Part shown: one piece after another, positions 47,478-57,607 of the stretch
How positions within the stretch are numbered: position 1 is the first letter of the stretch
Layout of the letters: each line of letters begins with the position of its first letter
Assembly (NCBI GenBank): GCA_003353785.1
Contig: PIVX01000001.1
Span: forward strand, 229,693-293,692
Source: Gammaproteobacteria bacterium
GTDB taxonomy: Bacteria; Pseudomonadota; Gammaproteobacteria; PIVX01
Reading direction: 5' to 3'
Length of the DNA stretch: 64,000 nucleotides
The notes under the pieces: model-generated
The model's input: only the letters and a program-made list of their open reading frames with translations
What the model was told of the DNA's origin: nothing
Databases searched by the model: none
Made by a program: the position numbers and the translations under genes

Positions 47478-50192
47478 ATGTCATATCATCTAATCCTAGT
47501 AACAATATCCACCATACTCATCTCCACCACAATACAGGCGCAAAACAACACCATCGATTACAAAAGCCATAAGAAATTTGCCCCTAGAATTGAACTATCC
47601 GCTAAAAAAGGCATTACTGGTAAAAAAGATTTTAAAAGAGATCTTGGAAGATTAGGTTTTGTTATGCCTCTCACTCAAAATAACTCTAATATGCTCTTTC
47701 TGACAATGATTGGTATGAAAGACAGCAAAAAAAGCATTGAAGGTAATTTTGGCTTAGGTTACAGACGGCTAAATAGTAAAAATTTCATCATTGGAGGATA
47801 TGCTTTTTATGATCTAAGAAATACAAAACATAATAACAATCTTCATCAAGCTACTGTAGGTCTAGAGTTCATGACTACTAACATAGAAACTAGACTTAAT
47901 GTATACATACCTTTTAATCAACATATCATAGATAATTACAATATTTACGACATTAGATTTGATTCTACTATAAATTACACTACATTAGAAAAAACAAACC
48001 AACAAGTAATTGAAAAAGGTTTAGCCGGTTTCGATATTGAAATAGGCGGTTCACTACCAAAATATAACCGTATTAATGGTTTTATTGCTTTTTATAGATT
48101 CGCAGCATCAGGTACTCCTACGGTTACTGGTTATAGGATCCGAACTAATTATATAGTATCAAAATGGCTATCATTAGAAATAGAAGCAAATAAAGATAAA
48201 GTACGTGGGTTAACTAGTTATGCCGGTATTAATTTAAATTGGGACTTTAATACTAGAAAACATCCAAAAGCAAAAAAATATCTTACTAGACTCGAAAGAA
48301 AAATGACTCAACTACCAGTAAGAGACATTGATGTTGTTTCTTCAGATCAATTCAAAAGATTAATAAGGAAATTTAAGATAACTAGAAAAAACCAGATAAG
48401 CGCAGTAATCAATCCTGGCCCAAAAGATCAAATATACACTCACAATACAACTGTAGCAAAAACAAAAGCAGAATTATTTGCTAAATTGCAAGCATCGCAA
48501 CAAAAAACATCAGATATTTTCATAGAATATATTGACGCAACTCAAATAGAGAGTGTTAAATTAGCTTCTACAACAGAACTATCTTTTGATGATGCCGAAT
48601 TAATAATTAGCAATATCCATAAAACCATACCAAAAGATGAAACTAGCAAACAGCTTAGATTAAAAGCCATAGAAAAGAAGATAAAAAGCAGCAATGATAT
48701 TAATAATCCTCTTGATAAAAATTTAGTTGATATAGAAGAAATAATTTCAGATCCACGTATCGATAACACAGAAATTGCAAAAGCTGTTATTAATTCGAAT
48801 AATAATCCCAGAATGAAAAAAGCTATTAAAGCTGGAATTGGAGAACAGCTTGCTAAAATAGTAGTTGACTCAAATGATGATGATCAAATGAAACAAGCTA
48901 TCACTAATGGTCTTGAAGAACAACTTGCCAATGAAATTGTTAACTCAAGTGATGATGCTAAAATGACAAAAGCTATCACTAATGGTCTTGGAAAACAGCA
49001 TCTTGCCAAGGCCGCAGTAGCAAATAATAAAGAGACAAAAGCCATCAATGCCGGCCTTCAGGATGAAGTTACTAAAGAAGTATTTGCAACAAAGGATCCA
49101 ACAAAGATATCAGAAGCATACAAACTTGGCTTAAAAGATGAAATTATTAATAGTGCTATTGATGAAGAAGACATTGAACACATGGTAAATGCTTTAAATG
49201 CAGAGCTTGCAGATGAAATTACTGATGCTATTATTGATAGGTCAACAGAACTACCTGATACAGAGTTTTATATTGAAAACCAACATATGGAAAAATTATT
49301 CAAAAAATATCTTGAGATATTGGGATTATCCAAAGACAATACTACCAGTATTAAAGCTTTCGATGGCAGTATTGTTGCATATAGATCAAATGTATCAGGA
49401 ATAATAACTGCAAATGCAAGTACTTCTAATATTAGAAAAGGATTTTGGGAAGCTATAGCTGACAGCCTAATGCAGCAGCTATCACCAAAAAAAATAAAAG
49501 TTCTATGTACTATTAACCATATGCTCCCTACTACCACTAACTTTGTAGGAGATCATTGGACAAGTTCAGTAACAGATTTTGACATCGATGAAAAATGGTA
49601 CGCCAATATATTACAGAATTATAATAAAAACAAAACCCATATAGAAAGTACTTCTAGTATTGATGTAAAAAGGCTTCGTATATTTAATATGATTAGTGAT
49701 GTTGTATTAGTAGACAATATAGAAAATACTACTAAATTGTATGGGGTAAAGAGTGGTAAAATTAAGCACTATGACTCATTAAACCCTGGCAATAAAAATA
49801 AAAAATATTTCAAAGAGTATGAAAAAATCTGTGAGCCTTTATTACAAAATAATAATAATATCTCTCTTGAAAGTAAATCTTGTATACAGCAAGATGATTA
49901 TACTTGCGGAGACCATTCCCTATATAATGGTATACATGATAGTATATTAGGTTTAGATGTTGAAGATAAGGCCTCTCAAATAAGCTCAATGGCTCTTAGG
50001 GCCCTAACAGAAATAACAGATCAAAATACTCCTCTTGCAACAGTAAATGAAATGTATGCAGTAAATTTATCCTTAAATATAATAGAAGAATATAACCTTG
50101 TTGTATCAGACTCAAGTGAAGAATTATCAAAAATAGCAGAAGCAAAAATTATAATTTCTAAACAAACAGCTATAGAAAAATTCAAATCTTAA
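47478..50192 (+). CDS. inverse autotransporter 3 with C-terminal CE-clan (Ulp1/C48-like) cysteine protease
   Basis: 904 residues. Signal peptide is about 1-22. The beta-domain (about 30-270) shows L-G-R-L-G-F-V-M-P-L, G-N-F-G-L-G-Y-R-R, I-G-G-Y-A-F-Y-D-L-R, R-L-N-V-Y-I-P and L-A-G-F-D-I-E-I-G-G, ending in K-M-T-Q-L-P-V-R-D-I-D from Lys275. Residues about 434-590 contain six or so degenerate repeats of about 25 residues. The C-terminal domain carries D-H693-W-T, H-Y-D766-S-L and C-I-Q804-Q-D-D-Y-T-C810-G, matching in order the His-Trp, Asp, Gln and Cys-Gly of Ulp1/SENP and related bacterial deubiquitinase effectors. The His-Asp interval (73 residues) is longer than in yeast Ulp1. Surface display of the protease follows from type Ve topology but is inference. 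Confidence 0.75.
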   Translation: MSYHLILVTISTILISTTIQAQNNTIDYKSHKKFAPRIELSAKKGITGKKDFKRDLGRLGFVMPLTQNNSNMLFLTMIGMKDSKKSIEGNFGLGYRRLNSKNFIIGGYAFYDLRNTKHNNNLHQATVGLEFMTTNIETRLNVYIPFNQHIIDNYNIYDIRFDSTINYTTLEKTNQQVIEKGLAGFDIEIGGSLPKYNRINGFIAFYRFAASGTPTVTGYRIRTNYIVSKWLSLEIEANKDKVRGLTSYAGINLNWDFNTRKHPKAKKYLTRLERKMTQLPVRDIDVVSSDQFKRLIRKFKITRKNQISAVINPGPKDQIYTHNTTVAKTKAELFAKLQASQQKTSDIFIEYIDATQIESVKLASTTELSFDDAELIISNIHKTIPKDETSKQLRLKAIEKKIKSSNDINNPLDKNLVDIEEIISDPRIDNTEIAKAVINSNNNPRMKKAIKAGIGEQLAKIVVDSNDDDQMKQAITNGLEEQLANEIVNSSDDAKMTKAITNGLGKQHLAKAAVANNKETKAINAGLQDEVTKEVFATKDPTKISEAYKLGLKDEIINSAIDEEDIEHMVNALNAELADEITDAIIDRSTELPDTEFYIENQHMEKLFKKYLEILGLSKDNTTSIKAFDGSIVAYRSNVSGIITANASTSNIRKGFWEAIADSLMQQLSPKKIKVLCTINHMLPTTTNFVGDHWTSSVTDFDIDEKWYANILQNYNKNKTHIESTSSIDVKRLRIFNMISDVVLVDNIENTTKLYGVKSGKIKHYDSLNPGNKNKKYFKEYEKICEPLLQNNNNISLESKSCIQQDDYTCGDHSLYNGIHDSILGLDVEDKASQISSMALRALTEITDQNTPLATVNEMYAVNLSLNIIEEYNLVVSDSSEELSKIAEAKIIISKQTAIEKFKS
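48777..49245 (+). repeat. about 25-residue degenerate helical repeats in inverse autotransporter 3
   Basis: Units such as [AT]-K-A-V-I-N-S ... M-K-K-A-I-K-A-G-I, then A-K-I-V-V-D-S ... M-K-Q-A-I-T-N-G-L, then A-N-E-I-V-N-S ... M-T-K-A-I-T-N-G-L recur at 25-26 residue spacing, with three further more diverged copies. Each looks like a helix pair ending in E-[EQ]-L or D-E-[IV]. Confidence 0.75.
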
Positions 50193-50445
50193 TAAAATAT
50201 TCTTGATAAAATCGACCAGGATATACATACTTATCATTTATATTAGCTTTAGAAACTTTTATAAATTCAGCAAAACTTATGATGATAAATAACCCTATAA
50301 GTAAAAATTATCCAGCTAACTACAAATAAGCAAAGGAGTGAAAGTATAGATTTATACATGTCTTGTGGCTTTGAAACAACACATGTGGGATTGAAAATTT
50401 CTGGGAACTCTTATGATATTTTTATTATGCAGGCCAGCTATCTTG
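50193..50445. other. 253-base convergent spacer
   Basis: It lies between inverse autotransporter 3 and rplQ. An imperfect hairpin at 50356-50386 (11-base arms with one mismatch, 9-base loop) is present but lacks a T-tract, so a terminator role is uncertain. Confidence 0.4.
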
Positions 50446-50862
50446 CTAACTAGGATTTTTTGTATCTACTACTGCACTATCTTCTTCAGCTACTAGCACA
50501 TCTTCTTCTCTATCAACAAGCTCCACATAGGCCATCGGAGACTTATCACCAGTCCTGAGGCCATTCTTTATAATTCTGAGATATCCGCCAGGACGTTCTT
50601 TATACCTAGGACCAAGAACTGTAAAAAGTCTACTAACAGCATCTTTATCGCGTAATCTATTAAAGACTATCCTTTTATTAGCTAAAGTATCATTTTTAGA
50701 AATAGTGATCAAAGGTTCAATCACTCTACGCAATTCTTTAGCTTTAGGTAACGTTGTTCTTATAAGTTCATTTTTAATTAAAGAAGAACTCATATTTCTA
50801 AACATTGAATTTCTATGAGTACTATTTCTATTTAATTTTCTACCTGATTTACGATGTCGCAT
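50446..50862 (-). CDS. rplQ: 50S ribosomal protein L17
   Basis: 138 residues, starting [12 protein letters not shown]. The family segments L-R-R-V-I-E-P-L-I near 43 and [12 protein letters not shown] near 82 are present. The C-terminal tail beyond residue 118 is acidic and longer than the core. L17 lines the lower part of the exit-tunnel side of the large subunit. It is the last gene of the alpha operon, 14 bases after rpoA. Confidence 0.97.
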   Translation of the reverse strand: MRHRKSGRKLNRNSTHRNSMFRNMSSSLIKNELIRTTLPKAKELRRVIEPLITISKNDTLANKRIVFNRLRDKDAVSRLFTVLGPRYKERPGGYLRIIKNGLRTGDKSPMAYVELVDREEDVLVAEEDSAVVDTKNPS

Positions 50863-50876
50863 AATAAACTCTTAAT

Positions 50877-51863
50877 TTAAACCTTTGAACGCATACTTGT
50901 AGGTGGCCAATTCTCTAATTTCATACCTAAAGATAAAGCTCTTGAGGCGAGAATGGTTTTTATTTCTGTAAGTGATTTTCTACCTAAATTTGGAGCTTTT
51001 AATAACTCATATTCTGTTTTCTGAACTAAATCACCAATATAATAAATACTCTCAGCTTTAAGACAGTTAGCTGATCTAACTGTAAGCTCAAGATCATCAA
51101 CCGGTCTAAGTAACATTGGATCAAAATCTGGCTCAACATTCTCTGATATTGCTACTTCTTCATTCTTCAGCTCAACAAAAGCAGATAATTGTGTTTGCAA
51201 TATAGTTGCACACATTCTAATAGCAACTTCAGGAGAAATAGTACCATCAGTTTCAAGATCTATAATTAATTTATCAAGATCAATCCTTTGCTCAACACGA
51301 GCTCCTTCTACGGAATAAGTCACCTGACGTATCGGACTAAAAACAGAATCTAATGATAAAGTTCCAATTTGACTAGTCTCATCAACAGCTCTTCTTTGAT
51401 CTACCGTCTGATATCCACGTCCAAGCTGTACTTTAATATTTGCATTAATTTCTCCGCCCTCAGTTATATGAGCAATAACATGTTCTTTATTTATAACTTC
51501 AGCATCATGATGTTCTGCAATATCACCAGCAGTTACTACACATGGACCTTTAACATTCAATTGTAGAATAACTTCCTGACTATTATTCAATTTAAAAGCA
51601 ATACCTTTTAAATTTAGCAAAATATCTAGTACATCTTCTTGAACATGGTCAATAGTGCTGTACTCATGCTGAACTCCATCTATCTGGACCTCAACAACAG
51701 CTGCTCCTGGCATTGATGATAACAAAATTCTTCTAAGAGCGTTTCCTAATGTATGACCAAACCCTCTTTCAAATGGCTCTAAAACTACTCTAGCTCTATT
51801 ATTATTTAACTGCTGAACTTTAATCGCTTTAGGAGTTAATAGTTTATTTACCTGTGACTGCAT
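50877..51863 (-). CDS. rpoA: RNA polymerase alpha subunit
   Basis: 328 residues. The N-terminal dimerisation domain shows [21 protein letters not shown] near 25. The C-terminal domain (from about 250) shows [11 protein letters not shown] near 263 and [12 protein letters not shown] near 293, which contacts UP elements and activators. It sits between rpsD and rplQ in the order of gammaproteobacteria; a single copy is seen here. Confidence 0.98.
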   Translation of the reverse strand: MQSQVNKLLTPKAIKVQQLNNNRARVVLEPFERGFGHTLGNALRRILLSSMPGAAVVEVQIDGVQHEYSTIDHVQEDVLDILLNLKGIAFKLNNSQEVILQLNVKGPCVVTAGDIAEHHDAEVINKEHVIAHITEGGEINANIKVQLGRGYQTVDQRRAVDETSQIGTLSLDSVFSPIRQVTYSVEGARVEQRIDLDKLIIDLETDGTISPEVAIRMCATILQTQLSAFVELKNEEVAISENVEPDFDPMLLRPVDDLELTVRSANCLKAESIYYIGDLVQKTEYELLKAPNLGRKSLTEIKTILASRALSLGMKLENWPPTSMRSKV

Positions 51864-51884
51864 ATTACCAAATCTCCTGTTATA

Positions 51885-52505
51885 TTACTTTGAGTATAAT
51901 TCTACTACTAGTTGCACATTATAATCAGGTGGTAAATCCTCTATTCCTGGAACTCTAGTAAATACACCTGATACACTTTTCTCATTAGAGGTTATCCAAT
52001 CTATATCTTCTCTTTGCTTGTACAGCCCCAAAGAAGCTTTCACTCTAGCTTGGCTTTTAGCTTTATCACGCAAAGAAATTTCATCTCCAGAGATAACTAA
52101 ATAAGAAGCAATATTAACAATCTTCCCATTAACTTGAATAGCCTTATGCGACACTAATTGCCTTGCTTCAGCTCTAGTAGAAGCGAATCCCATGCGATAT
52201 ACAATATTATCTAAGCGAGACTCAAGTAATTGTAATAAATTTTCTCCAGTAGAGCCTTTCTTTCTAGCCGCAATAGTATAGTATTTACGAAACTGTTTTT
52301 CTAACACTCCATATATACGACGCAGTTTTTGTTTAGCTCTTAACTGCAAAGCAAAATCTGTAAACCTTATCCGAGCACTACCGTGCTGCCCTGGAGGAAC
52401 ATCAGCTTTACATTTAGAATCTAGAGGTCTTACACCACTCTTTAAAAATAAATCCTTTCCCTCTCTGCGAGCTAGTTTGCATTTAGGGCCTATATATCTT
52501 GCCAT
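51885..52505 (-). CDS. rpsD: 30S ribosomal protein S4
   Basis: 206 residues, starting [16 protein letters not shown]. The S4 RNA-binding domain lies around 95-150 ([14 protein letters not shown], then [13 protein letters not shown]). S4 nucleates small-subunit assembly and in gammaproteobacteria represses its own operon. Its location between rpsK and rpoA is one of the reasons for placing the organism in Beta/Gammaproteobacteria rather than Alphaproteobacteria. Confidence 0.98.
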   Translation of the reverse strand: MARYIGPKCKLARREGKDLFLKSGVRPLDSKCKADVPPGQHGSARIRFTDFALQLRAKQKLRRIYGVLEKQFRKYYTIAARKKGSTGENLLQLLESRLDNIVYRMGFASTRAEARQLVSHKAIQVNGKIVNIASYLVISGDEISLRDKAKSQARVKASLGLYKQREDIDWITSNEKSVSGVFTRVPGIEDLPPDYNVQLVVELYSK

Positions 52506-52520
52506 TTATACTCCAATTAA

Positions 52521-52922
52521 CTATACACGTCTTTTTTTAGGTGGACGGCAACCATTATGAGGTATTCCCGTCACATCCTTGATAGTTATAATTTTAATTC
52601 CAAGAGCAATCACAGCTCTTACCGCAGATTCCCGTCCAGGACCAGGACCATTAATAAATACATCAACTGATTTCATCCCAAAATCATCTCGCACTTTAGT
52701 CCCAGCTTTCTCAGCAGCAACTTGAGCTGCAAAAGGAGTGCTTTTCCGAGATCCTCTAAACCCCGAACCTCCTGAAGTCCCCCAACATAGAGAATTGCCT
52801 TGCTTGTCCGAAAACATCACTATTGTATTATTAAAAGAAGCATGAATATGCATTATACCATCATGCACTACTCTTTTATTCTTCTTTTTCTTTATTTTTA
52901 ATCTATTCTGCTGATTTGACAA
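52521..52922 (-). CDS. rpsK: 30S ribosomal protein S11
   Basis: 133 residues. Core segments [10 protein letters not shown] near 26, [14 protein letters not shown] near 53, and the C-terminal [18 protein letters not shown] are all present. S11 sits on the platform near the mRNA exit. It follows rpsM by 17 bases. The N-terminus is lysine-rich. Confidence 0.98.
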   Translation of the reverse strand: MSNQQNRLKIKKKKNKRVVHDGIMHIHASFNNTIVMFSDKQGNSLCWGTSGGSGFRGSRKSTPFAAQVAAEKAGTKVRDDFGMKSVDVFINGPGPGRESAVRAVIALGIKIITIKDVTGIPHNGCRPPKKRRV

Positions 52923-52939
52923 AATACTGTCCTCTTAAT

Positions 52940-53293
52940 TTATTTTATGGCCTTTGGTCTGCCTTTCTTTGTTCTCGCATTGGTTTTTGTTCGCTGCCCT
53001 CTAACAGGTAACCCACGACGATGACGTATGCCTCGATAGCACCCTAAATCCCGTAAGCGTTTAATATGCATAGAAATTGTTCTTCTTAGATCACCCTCTA
53101 ACTCAAGACTCTTAATATTCGTTCTTATCTTTTCTATATCAACTTCAGCTAAATCTTTTACTTTAACTTCTGGAGATATATTAACAGCCTCGCATATTCT
53201 ACGTGCCGTAACTCTACCAATACCATATATATACGTTAAAGATATGCCCAAGTGCTTATTTTCAGGTATATTAATCCCAGCAATACGCGCCAT
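52940..53293 (-). CDS. rpsM: 30S ribosomal protein S13
   Basis: 117 residues, starting [10 protein letters not shown]. It contains [10 protein letters not shown] near 24 and the C-terminal [20 protein letters not shown]13 contacts the large subunit through bridge B1 and the P-site tRNA. It is the first gene of the alpha segment, after a 78-base gap from rpmJ. Confidence 0.98.
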   Translation of the reverse strand: MARIAGINIPENKHLGISLTYIYGIGRVTARRICEAVNISPEVKVKDLAEVDIEKIRTNIKSLELEGDLRRTISMHIKRLRDLGCYRGIRHRRGLPVRGQRTKTNARTKKGRPKAIK

Positions 53294-53371
53294 ATAATTC
53301 AGTTCCTCAAAATTTTATCTAGTCAGCAAAAGTCTGTTAGATTATATCAAAATTAATTCAAAATCAAGTAA

Positions 53372-53485
53372 TCATCCTTGTCTTTGCTTATGTTTTGGTT
53401 CAACACAAATAACTCTCAAGCTACCATGCCGCTTGATAATTTTACAATTTCTGCAAATTCGCTTAATTGATGCTCTAACTTTCAT
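53372..53485 (-). CDS. rpmJ: 50S ribosomal protein L36
   Basis: 37 residues: [14 protein letters not shown], then [11 protein letters not shown], ending K-H-K-Q-R-Q-G. The zinc ligands (C-x2-C ... C ... H) are present, so it is the zinc-binding C+ form. Its ATG overlaps the secY stop by one base (taatg), giving translational coupling. This gene is easily missed because of its length. Confidence 0.97.
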   Translation of the reverse strand: MKVRASIKRICRNCKIIKRHGSLRVICVEPKHKQRQG

Positions 53486-54816
53486 TACTTGCCCCTTCTT
53501 TTACGAGAACCACCTTGTAGGTTAGCCTTTTTCATTAAAGATTCATATTGGTGCGACATCAAATGAGACTGAACCTGAGCCATAAAATCCATAATCACTA
53601 CCACAACAATCAAGATAGATGTACCACCAAAAAAAGGTATTTGCCAATTATATATCATTATCTCTGGTAAAATACATACTGAAGCAATATAAATAGCTCC
53701 AACTAAAGTTAATCTAGTCATCACACCATCAATATAATTAGCAGTTTGTTCTCCTGGCCTTATTCCGGGAATAAAAGCCCCCGATTTTTTCAAGTTATCA
53801 GACATATCCTTGGGGTTAGCAACAATAGAAGTATAGAAAAAAGCAAAGAAAATAATAGCACTAGCAAAGACAATAAAATATGTTAATTTACCTGGAGATA
53901 TCGTTAAAGCAATATCACTCAACCACTGAAAATTATCTCCACCACCAAACCATTGAGCAATTGTAGCCGGAACTAAAATAATACCCGTTGCAAATATTGG
54001 AGGAATAACTCCTGCTGTATTTATTTTAAGAGGCAAATGAGATTTTTGAGCAGCAAAAACTTTTTTGCCCTGAGTTCTTTGAGCATAATTTACTACAATT
54101 CTACGTTGCCCACGCTCCATAAACACAACAAATGCTGTTATAGCAAGAACCAAGGCTAATAATAGAATCAAAGTTAATCCTTGAATTTGACCTTCACGAG
54201 CCTGTTCAAATATTTTACCTAATGTTGCTGGCATTCCAGATGCAATTCCTGCAAAAATTATCATAGAAATACCATTACCTACACCCTTTTCAGTCATTTG
54301 CTCGCCAAGCCACATTAAAAACATAGTGCCTGTAACTAGGGTAATAGTAGAGGTAAAATAAAATATAAAACCTGGTTCCATCGCAATCCCCTGACTAGCT
54401 AACATTTTAGACAAACCAAGAGCTTGGAAAATACCTAAAAGCATTGTTCCATAACGAGTATACTGATTGATTTTTCTTCTTCCTCCTTCTCCTTCTTTTT
54501 TTAATTGTTCTAGACTCGGAATAACCGTACTAAACAATTGCATCATAATGGAAGCCGAAATATATGGCATTATTCCAATAGCAAATACTGTCAGTCTTGA
54601 CAATGCACCACCTGAAAACATGTTAAAAAGACCAATTATTGTATTTGATTGCTGATTAAAAAGATCTGCTAAACGAGCAGGATCAAGGCCAGGCACTGGT
54701 ACATGAGCTCCTATACGATAAACAACAATTCCAAAGAGAACAAATAATAAGCGCTGTTTCAGCTCTGTTAGACCACCTCCACTTAAATTTAGATTAGTAG
54801 GGTTTGCAATTGACAT
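53485..54816 (-). CDS. secY: preprotein translocase subunit SecY
   Basis: 443 residues with ten membrane helices. It shows the SecY signatures [10 protein letters not shown] near 34 and [10 protein letters not shown] near 82. The plug and cytoplasmic-loop segment [10 protein letters not shown] near 240 and [11 protein letters not shown] near 347 are also present. It forms the protein-conducting channel that also handles the signal peptides of the three inverse autotransporters. It follows rplO directly in the spc operon, and has ATG start. Confidence 0.97.
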   Translation of the reverse strand: MSIANPTNLNLSGGGLTELKQRLLFVLFGIVVYRIGAHVPVPGLDPARLADLFNQQSNTIIGLFNMFSGGALSRLTVFAIGIMPYISASIMMQLFSTVIPSLEQLKKEGEGGRRKINQYTRYGTMLLGIFQALGLSKMLASQGIAMEPGFIFYFTSTITLVTGTMFLMWLGEQMTEKGVGNGISMIIFAGIASGMPATLGKIFEQAREGQIQGLTLILLLALVLAITAFVVFMERGQRRIVVNYAQRTQGKKVFAAQKSHLPLKINTAGVIPPIFATGIILVPATIAQWFGGGDNFQWLSDIALTISPGKLTYFIVFASAIIFFAFFYTSIVANPKDMSDNLKKSGAFIPGIRPGEQTANYIDGVMTRLTLVGAIYIASVCILPEIMIYNWQIPFFGGTSILIVVVVIMDFMAQVQSHLMSHQYESLMKKANLQGGSRKRRGK

Positions 54817-55254
54817 CTATTCCTCTATTTTCCCGCCGGCTGCAACAATAGCATCTAAAGCCCCTTTAGTAATACGAATATCTTTAGAAACAATAACAGA
54901 TGTAGAAATTGCCCCTGATAGGATTATCTTTGCTCTTTTAATGCATGAGTTAATAACCCCAGCATTGCGTAAACTTTTTATAGAAATAAAATTACCTTCG
55001 CATAAAACCAGCTCATTAAGCCTAATTTCAGCTGTGATCAAAGCAAGCCTGGAACTAAAACCAGATTTAGGAACCCTTCTCTGTAATGGCATTTGACCAC
55101 CCTCAAAACCAATACGGTGAAATCCCCCTGAACGTGATTTTTGGCCTTTATGCCCTCTGCCACCGGTTTTACCAAAATCAGAACCAATACCTCGACAAAT
55201 TCTTCTTCGATCCTTTCGAGCTTTGGGGTGTGGAGCGATAGTATTTAAATACAT
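54817..55254 (-). CDS. rplO: 50S ribosomal protein L15
   Basis: 145 residues from the ATG at 55254. The frame is open to a TTG at 55269, but the ATG has the Shine-Dalgarno gagga eight bases upstream and gives the family N-terminus M-Y-L-N-T-I-A-P. It contains [21 protein letters not shown] near 17 and [12 protein letters not shown] near 47. L15 links domains of 23S rRNA. It abuts secY. Confidence 0.96.
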   Translation of the reverse strand: MYLNTIAPHPKARKDRRRICRGIGSDFGKTGGRGHKGQKSRSGGFHRIGFEGGQMPLQRRVPKSGFSSRLALITAEIRLNELVLCEGNFISIKSLRNAGVINSCIKRAKIILSGAISTSVIVSKDIRITKGALDAIVAAGGKIEE

Positions 55255-55255
55255 A

Positions 55256-55444
55256 TTAATTATCCTCAATTTTTAAAAGATATTTAATCTTTTCAATCAT
55301 TCCTCTAATAGATGGAGTATCTTCTAAAAAAACAGTCTGGTTAACCTTAAACAAACCTAACCCTTTAGCTGTCTCTCTATGCTTTGGTAATCTTCCTATC
55401 AGACTTTTCACAAGCTGTATTTTAATCTGTTTTTTCTCGGACAT
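55256..55444 (-). CDS. rpmD: 50S ribosomal protein L30
   Basis: 62 residues. It contains [19 protein letters not shown] near 7-25 and [12 protein letters not shown] near 39. The start lies inside rpsE (23-base overlap), implying coupled translation. A single-domain RNA-binding protein of the large subunit, in its normal spc-operon place between rpsE and rplO. Confidence 0.95.
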   Translation of the reverse strand: MSEKKQIKIQLVKSLIGRLPKHRETAKGLGLFKVNQTVFLEDTPSIRGMIEKIKYLLKIEDN

Positions 55445-55955
55445 ATTCAGCCCCCATTATCTGTTCAATTGATTTTCCGCGCTTTGCCGCAATATACTCC
55501 GGTGTTGCTAATGATTCTAAAGCCTTAACAGTTGTTCTTACAACATTAACAGGACTAGTTGAACCAATACACTTAGCCAATACATTCTTTATACCCAGAA
55601 CTTCAAAAACAGCTCTCATAGCTCCGCCAGCAATTATACCAGTTCCCTGAGAAGCAGGTTTCATAAACACAGTAGAAGCTCCATAAGAAAAAGTAACTTC
55701 ATGAAACAAAGTATCTCCATTTAAAGGTATAGTCACCATATTTTTTCTGGCAAAATCCATCGCTTTTTGAATAGCAACAGGAACCTCTGTAGCTTTACCT
55801 TTACCCACGCCTATCTTACCGGCCCCATCACCAATAACAGTAATAGCAGAAAAACGAAATGTTCTTCCTCCTTTAGATACTTTAGAAGTTCTCCTAACGG
55901 ATACTAATTTATCCTGAATACCATCTGTATCTGTATTCACATCAAATGAAGCCAT
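55422..55955 (-). CDS. rpsE: 30S ribosomal protein S5
   Basis: 177 residues. The S5 domain segments are [11 protein letters not shown] near 27, [10 protein letters not shown] near 51 and [14 protein letters not shown] near 110. S5 helps decoding accuracy and mRNA unwinding at the entry site. It lies 14 bases after rplR. Confidence 0.98.
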   Translation of the reverse strand: MASFDVNTDTDGIQDKLVSVRRTSKVSKGGRTFRFSAITVIGDGAGKIGVGKGKATEVPVAIQKAMDFARKNMVTIPLNGDTLFHEVTFSYGASTVFMKPASQGTGIIAGGAMRAVFEVLGIKNVLAKCIGSTSPVNVVRTTVKALESLATPEYIAAKRGKSIEQIMGAEYVREKTD

Positions 55956-55969
55956 ATTACCTCTCTATA

Positions 55970-56326
55970 CTAAAAAACCAATCCGCCTTCTCTGGCACCA
56001 TCTGCCAAAGCTTTCACCCTTCCATGATATTTAAATCCTGATCTATCAAAAGACACTTTCTCAATACCTTGCTTCTTAGTCCGCTCTGCAATTTCTTTAC
56101 CCAACATATTAGCCTGCTCTATCTTGCTACCGCTAATCTTGCCACGCAAAGCTTTATCAACAGTAGAAACAGAAGTAATAACTTCACTTTTACCATCTGA
56201 ACATTTAATAACTTGCGCGTAGGTATGCACGCTCGTTCTATTAACTACAAGTCTTGTCATACCAAGCACCTGGTTACGTGCCCTAAAACGTCTTGCTCTT
56301 TTTAATCTAGATTCTTTCTTATTCAT
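55970..56326 (-). CDS. rplR: 50S ribosomal protein L18
   Basis: 118 residues. The basic N-terminus is [14 protein letters not shown]. The family end has [24 protein letters not shown] near 92, the 5S-rRNA-binding fold. It lies between rplF and rpsE as usual. Confidence 0.97.
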   Translation of the reverse strand: MNKKESRLKRARRFRARNQVLGMTRLVVNRTSVHTYAQVIKCSDGKSEVITSVSTVDKALRGKISGSKIEQANMLGKEIAERTKKQGIEKVSFDRSGFKYHGRVKALADGAREGGLVF

Positions 56327-56331
56327 ATCTA

Positions 56332-56874
56332 TTACTTCTTCTTAGCTTCTTTACGAATTATTTTTTCATCAACATACTTAACCCCTTTGCCTTTATATGG
56401 CTCCGGAGGGCGAAGAGCTCTAATTTCTGCCGCAGCTTGACCCACTTTTTGTTTATCTATGCCCTTAATAATAATACTAGTATTTGATGGTAACTCCGCA
56501 ATAATCCCTTCTGGTAGCACATATTTCACGGGATGAGAAAAACCCAAACTTAAATCTATTGATTTACCCTTGAGCTGAGCACGATAACCAACACCAACCA
56601 ATTCTAGACCCTTCGAAAAACCATCACTTACACCTATAACCATGTTATTCACTAATGCTCTGGTAGTGCCGGATAATGCATCTGCAGTAGACTCTAACTT
56701 TTGTGCTACTAACACATTAAGTTGTGAATTATCACTATTTTTATTAACTGACACAAAAGGATGTATCATATGCTCTAATGTTCCTTTCGAACTTTTTACG
56801 GTAATACATTGGTTATTAATATCAACATCTACACCTTTTGGAATATTAATAGATTGTTCAGCAATTCTAGACAT
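56332..56874 (-). CDS. rplF: 50S ribosomal protein L6
   Basis: 180 residues. It starts [15 protein letters not shown]. The two L6 repeats are present, and the second contains the signature [11 protein letters not shown] near 155. L6 lies near the factor-binding site. It starts two bases after the rpsH stop. Confidence 0.97.
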   Translation of the reverse strand: MSRIAEQSINIPKGVDVDINNQCITVKSSKGTLEHMIHPFVSVNKNSDNSQLNVLVAQKLESTADALSGTTRALVNNMVIGVSDGFSKGLELVGVGYRAQLKGKSIDLSLGFSHPVKYVLPEGIIAELPSNTSIIIKGIDKQKVGQAAAEIRALRPPEPYKGKGVKYVDEKIIRKEAKKK

Positions 56875-56876
56875 AC

Positions 56877-57269
56877 TTAAATAACCTCACACAAAATCTC
56901 ACCACCAAGATTCTTATTACGAGCACTACTATCAGTCATAATGCCTTTAGATGTAGAAACTATAGCTGTTCCAAGACCCCCGCTAATTTTAGGTAAATCT
57001 TTAGCACTACTATATCGACGTAAGCTAGGTTTACTGATCCTTTTAATTTTATCAATAACAGGCCTACCCTCAAAAAGCTTTAAAGTAACCCTAACCGATT
57101 TTTTAACATCACCAGAAACTTCGTAGTCAGTTATATAGCCTTCTTCTTTCAGCACATCTAAAATAGCAATTTTAGTTTTTGAAACAGGAATATCAACTAT
57201 TTTATTACCAGCCATTTTGGCATTTCTAATTCTAGTTAACATATCAGCTATAGGATCTTGCATACTCAC
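56877..57269 (-). CDS. rpsH: 30S ribosomal protein S8
   Basis: 130 residues, starting M-S-M-Q-D-P-I-A-D-M-L-T-R-I-R-N-A. The C-terminal signature S-T-S-K-G-I-M-T-D ... G-G-E-I-L-C-E-V is present. S8 binds helix 21 of 16S rRNA and in E. coli represses the spc operon through its mRNA; a matching site near rplE was not identified here. Confidence 0.97.
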   Translation of the reverse strand: MSMQDPIADMLTRIRNAKMAGNKIVDIPVSKTKIAILDVLKEEGYITDYEVSGDVKKSVRVTLKLFEGRPVIDKIKRISKPSLRRYSSAKDLPKISGGLGTAIVSTSKGIMTDSSARNKNLGGEILCEVI

Positions 57270-57291
57270 AATAATACTCCAAATATAAAAA

Positions 57292-57597
57292 TTACCAACT
57301 GGACTTCTTGCCGCCTGGAACTTGTCCCAACATTAAAATATTTCTTAAACATATCCTACACAAAGCAAATTTCCTATATACTGCGTGTGGACGTCCACAT
57401 TGTTTACATCGTTTGGTTAATCGAGAAAGACTAGAATTTCTTGGAAGTTTATTTAACTTAACAAAAGATTCTTGTTTTTCATCAAAGCTAGCATCAGAAC
57501 TATTAATTATCGCTTTAAGCTTTGCTTTACTCTTTGCAAAGCGAGCAATGATTTTTTCTCGCTTCAAATCTCGTGCAATAACTGATTTTTTTGCCAC
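57292..57597 (-). CDS. rpsN: 30S ribosomal protein S14
   Basis: 101 residues, the long zinc-independent type. It ends [22 protein letters not shown], then [11 protein letters not shown]. Unusually for a long-form S14 it retains four cysteines (C-K-Q-C and C-R-I-C) in the spacing of a zinc ribbon. It lies between rplE and rpsH. Confidence 0.95.
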   Translation of the reverse strand: MAKKSVIARDLKREKIIARFAKSKAKLKAIINSSDASFDEKQESFVKLNKLPRNSSLSRLTKRCKQCGRPHAVYRKFALCRICLRNILMLGQVPGGKKSSW

Positions 57598-57607
57598 TAA
57601 TTACTCC

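Noticed and set aside
50356..50386. Imperfect hairpin between inverse autotransporter 3 and rplQ as terminator
   Set aside because: Stem has a mismatch and there is no U-rich tail on either strand.
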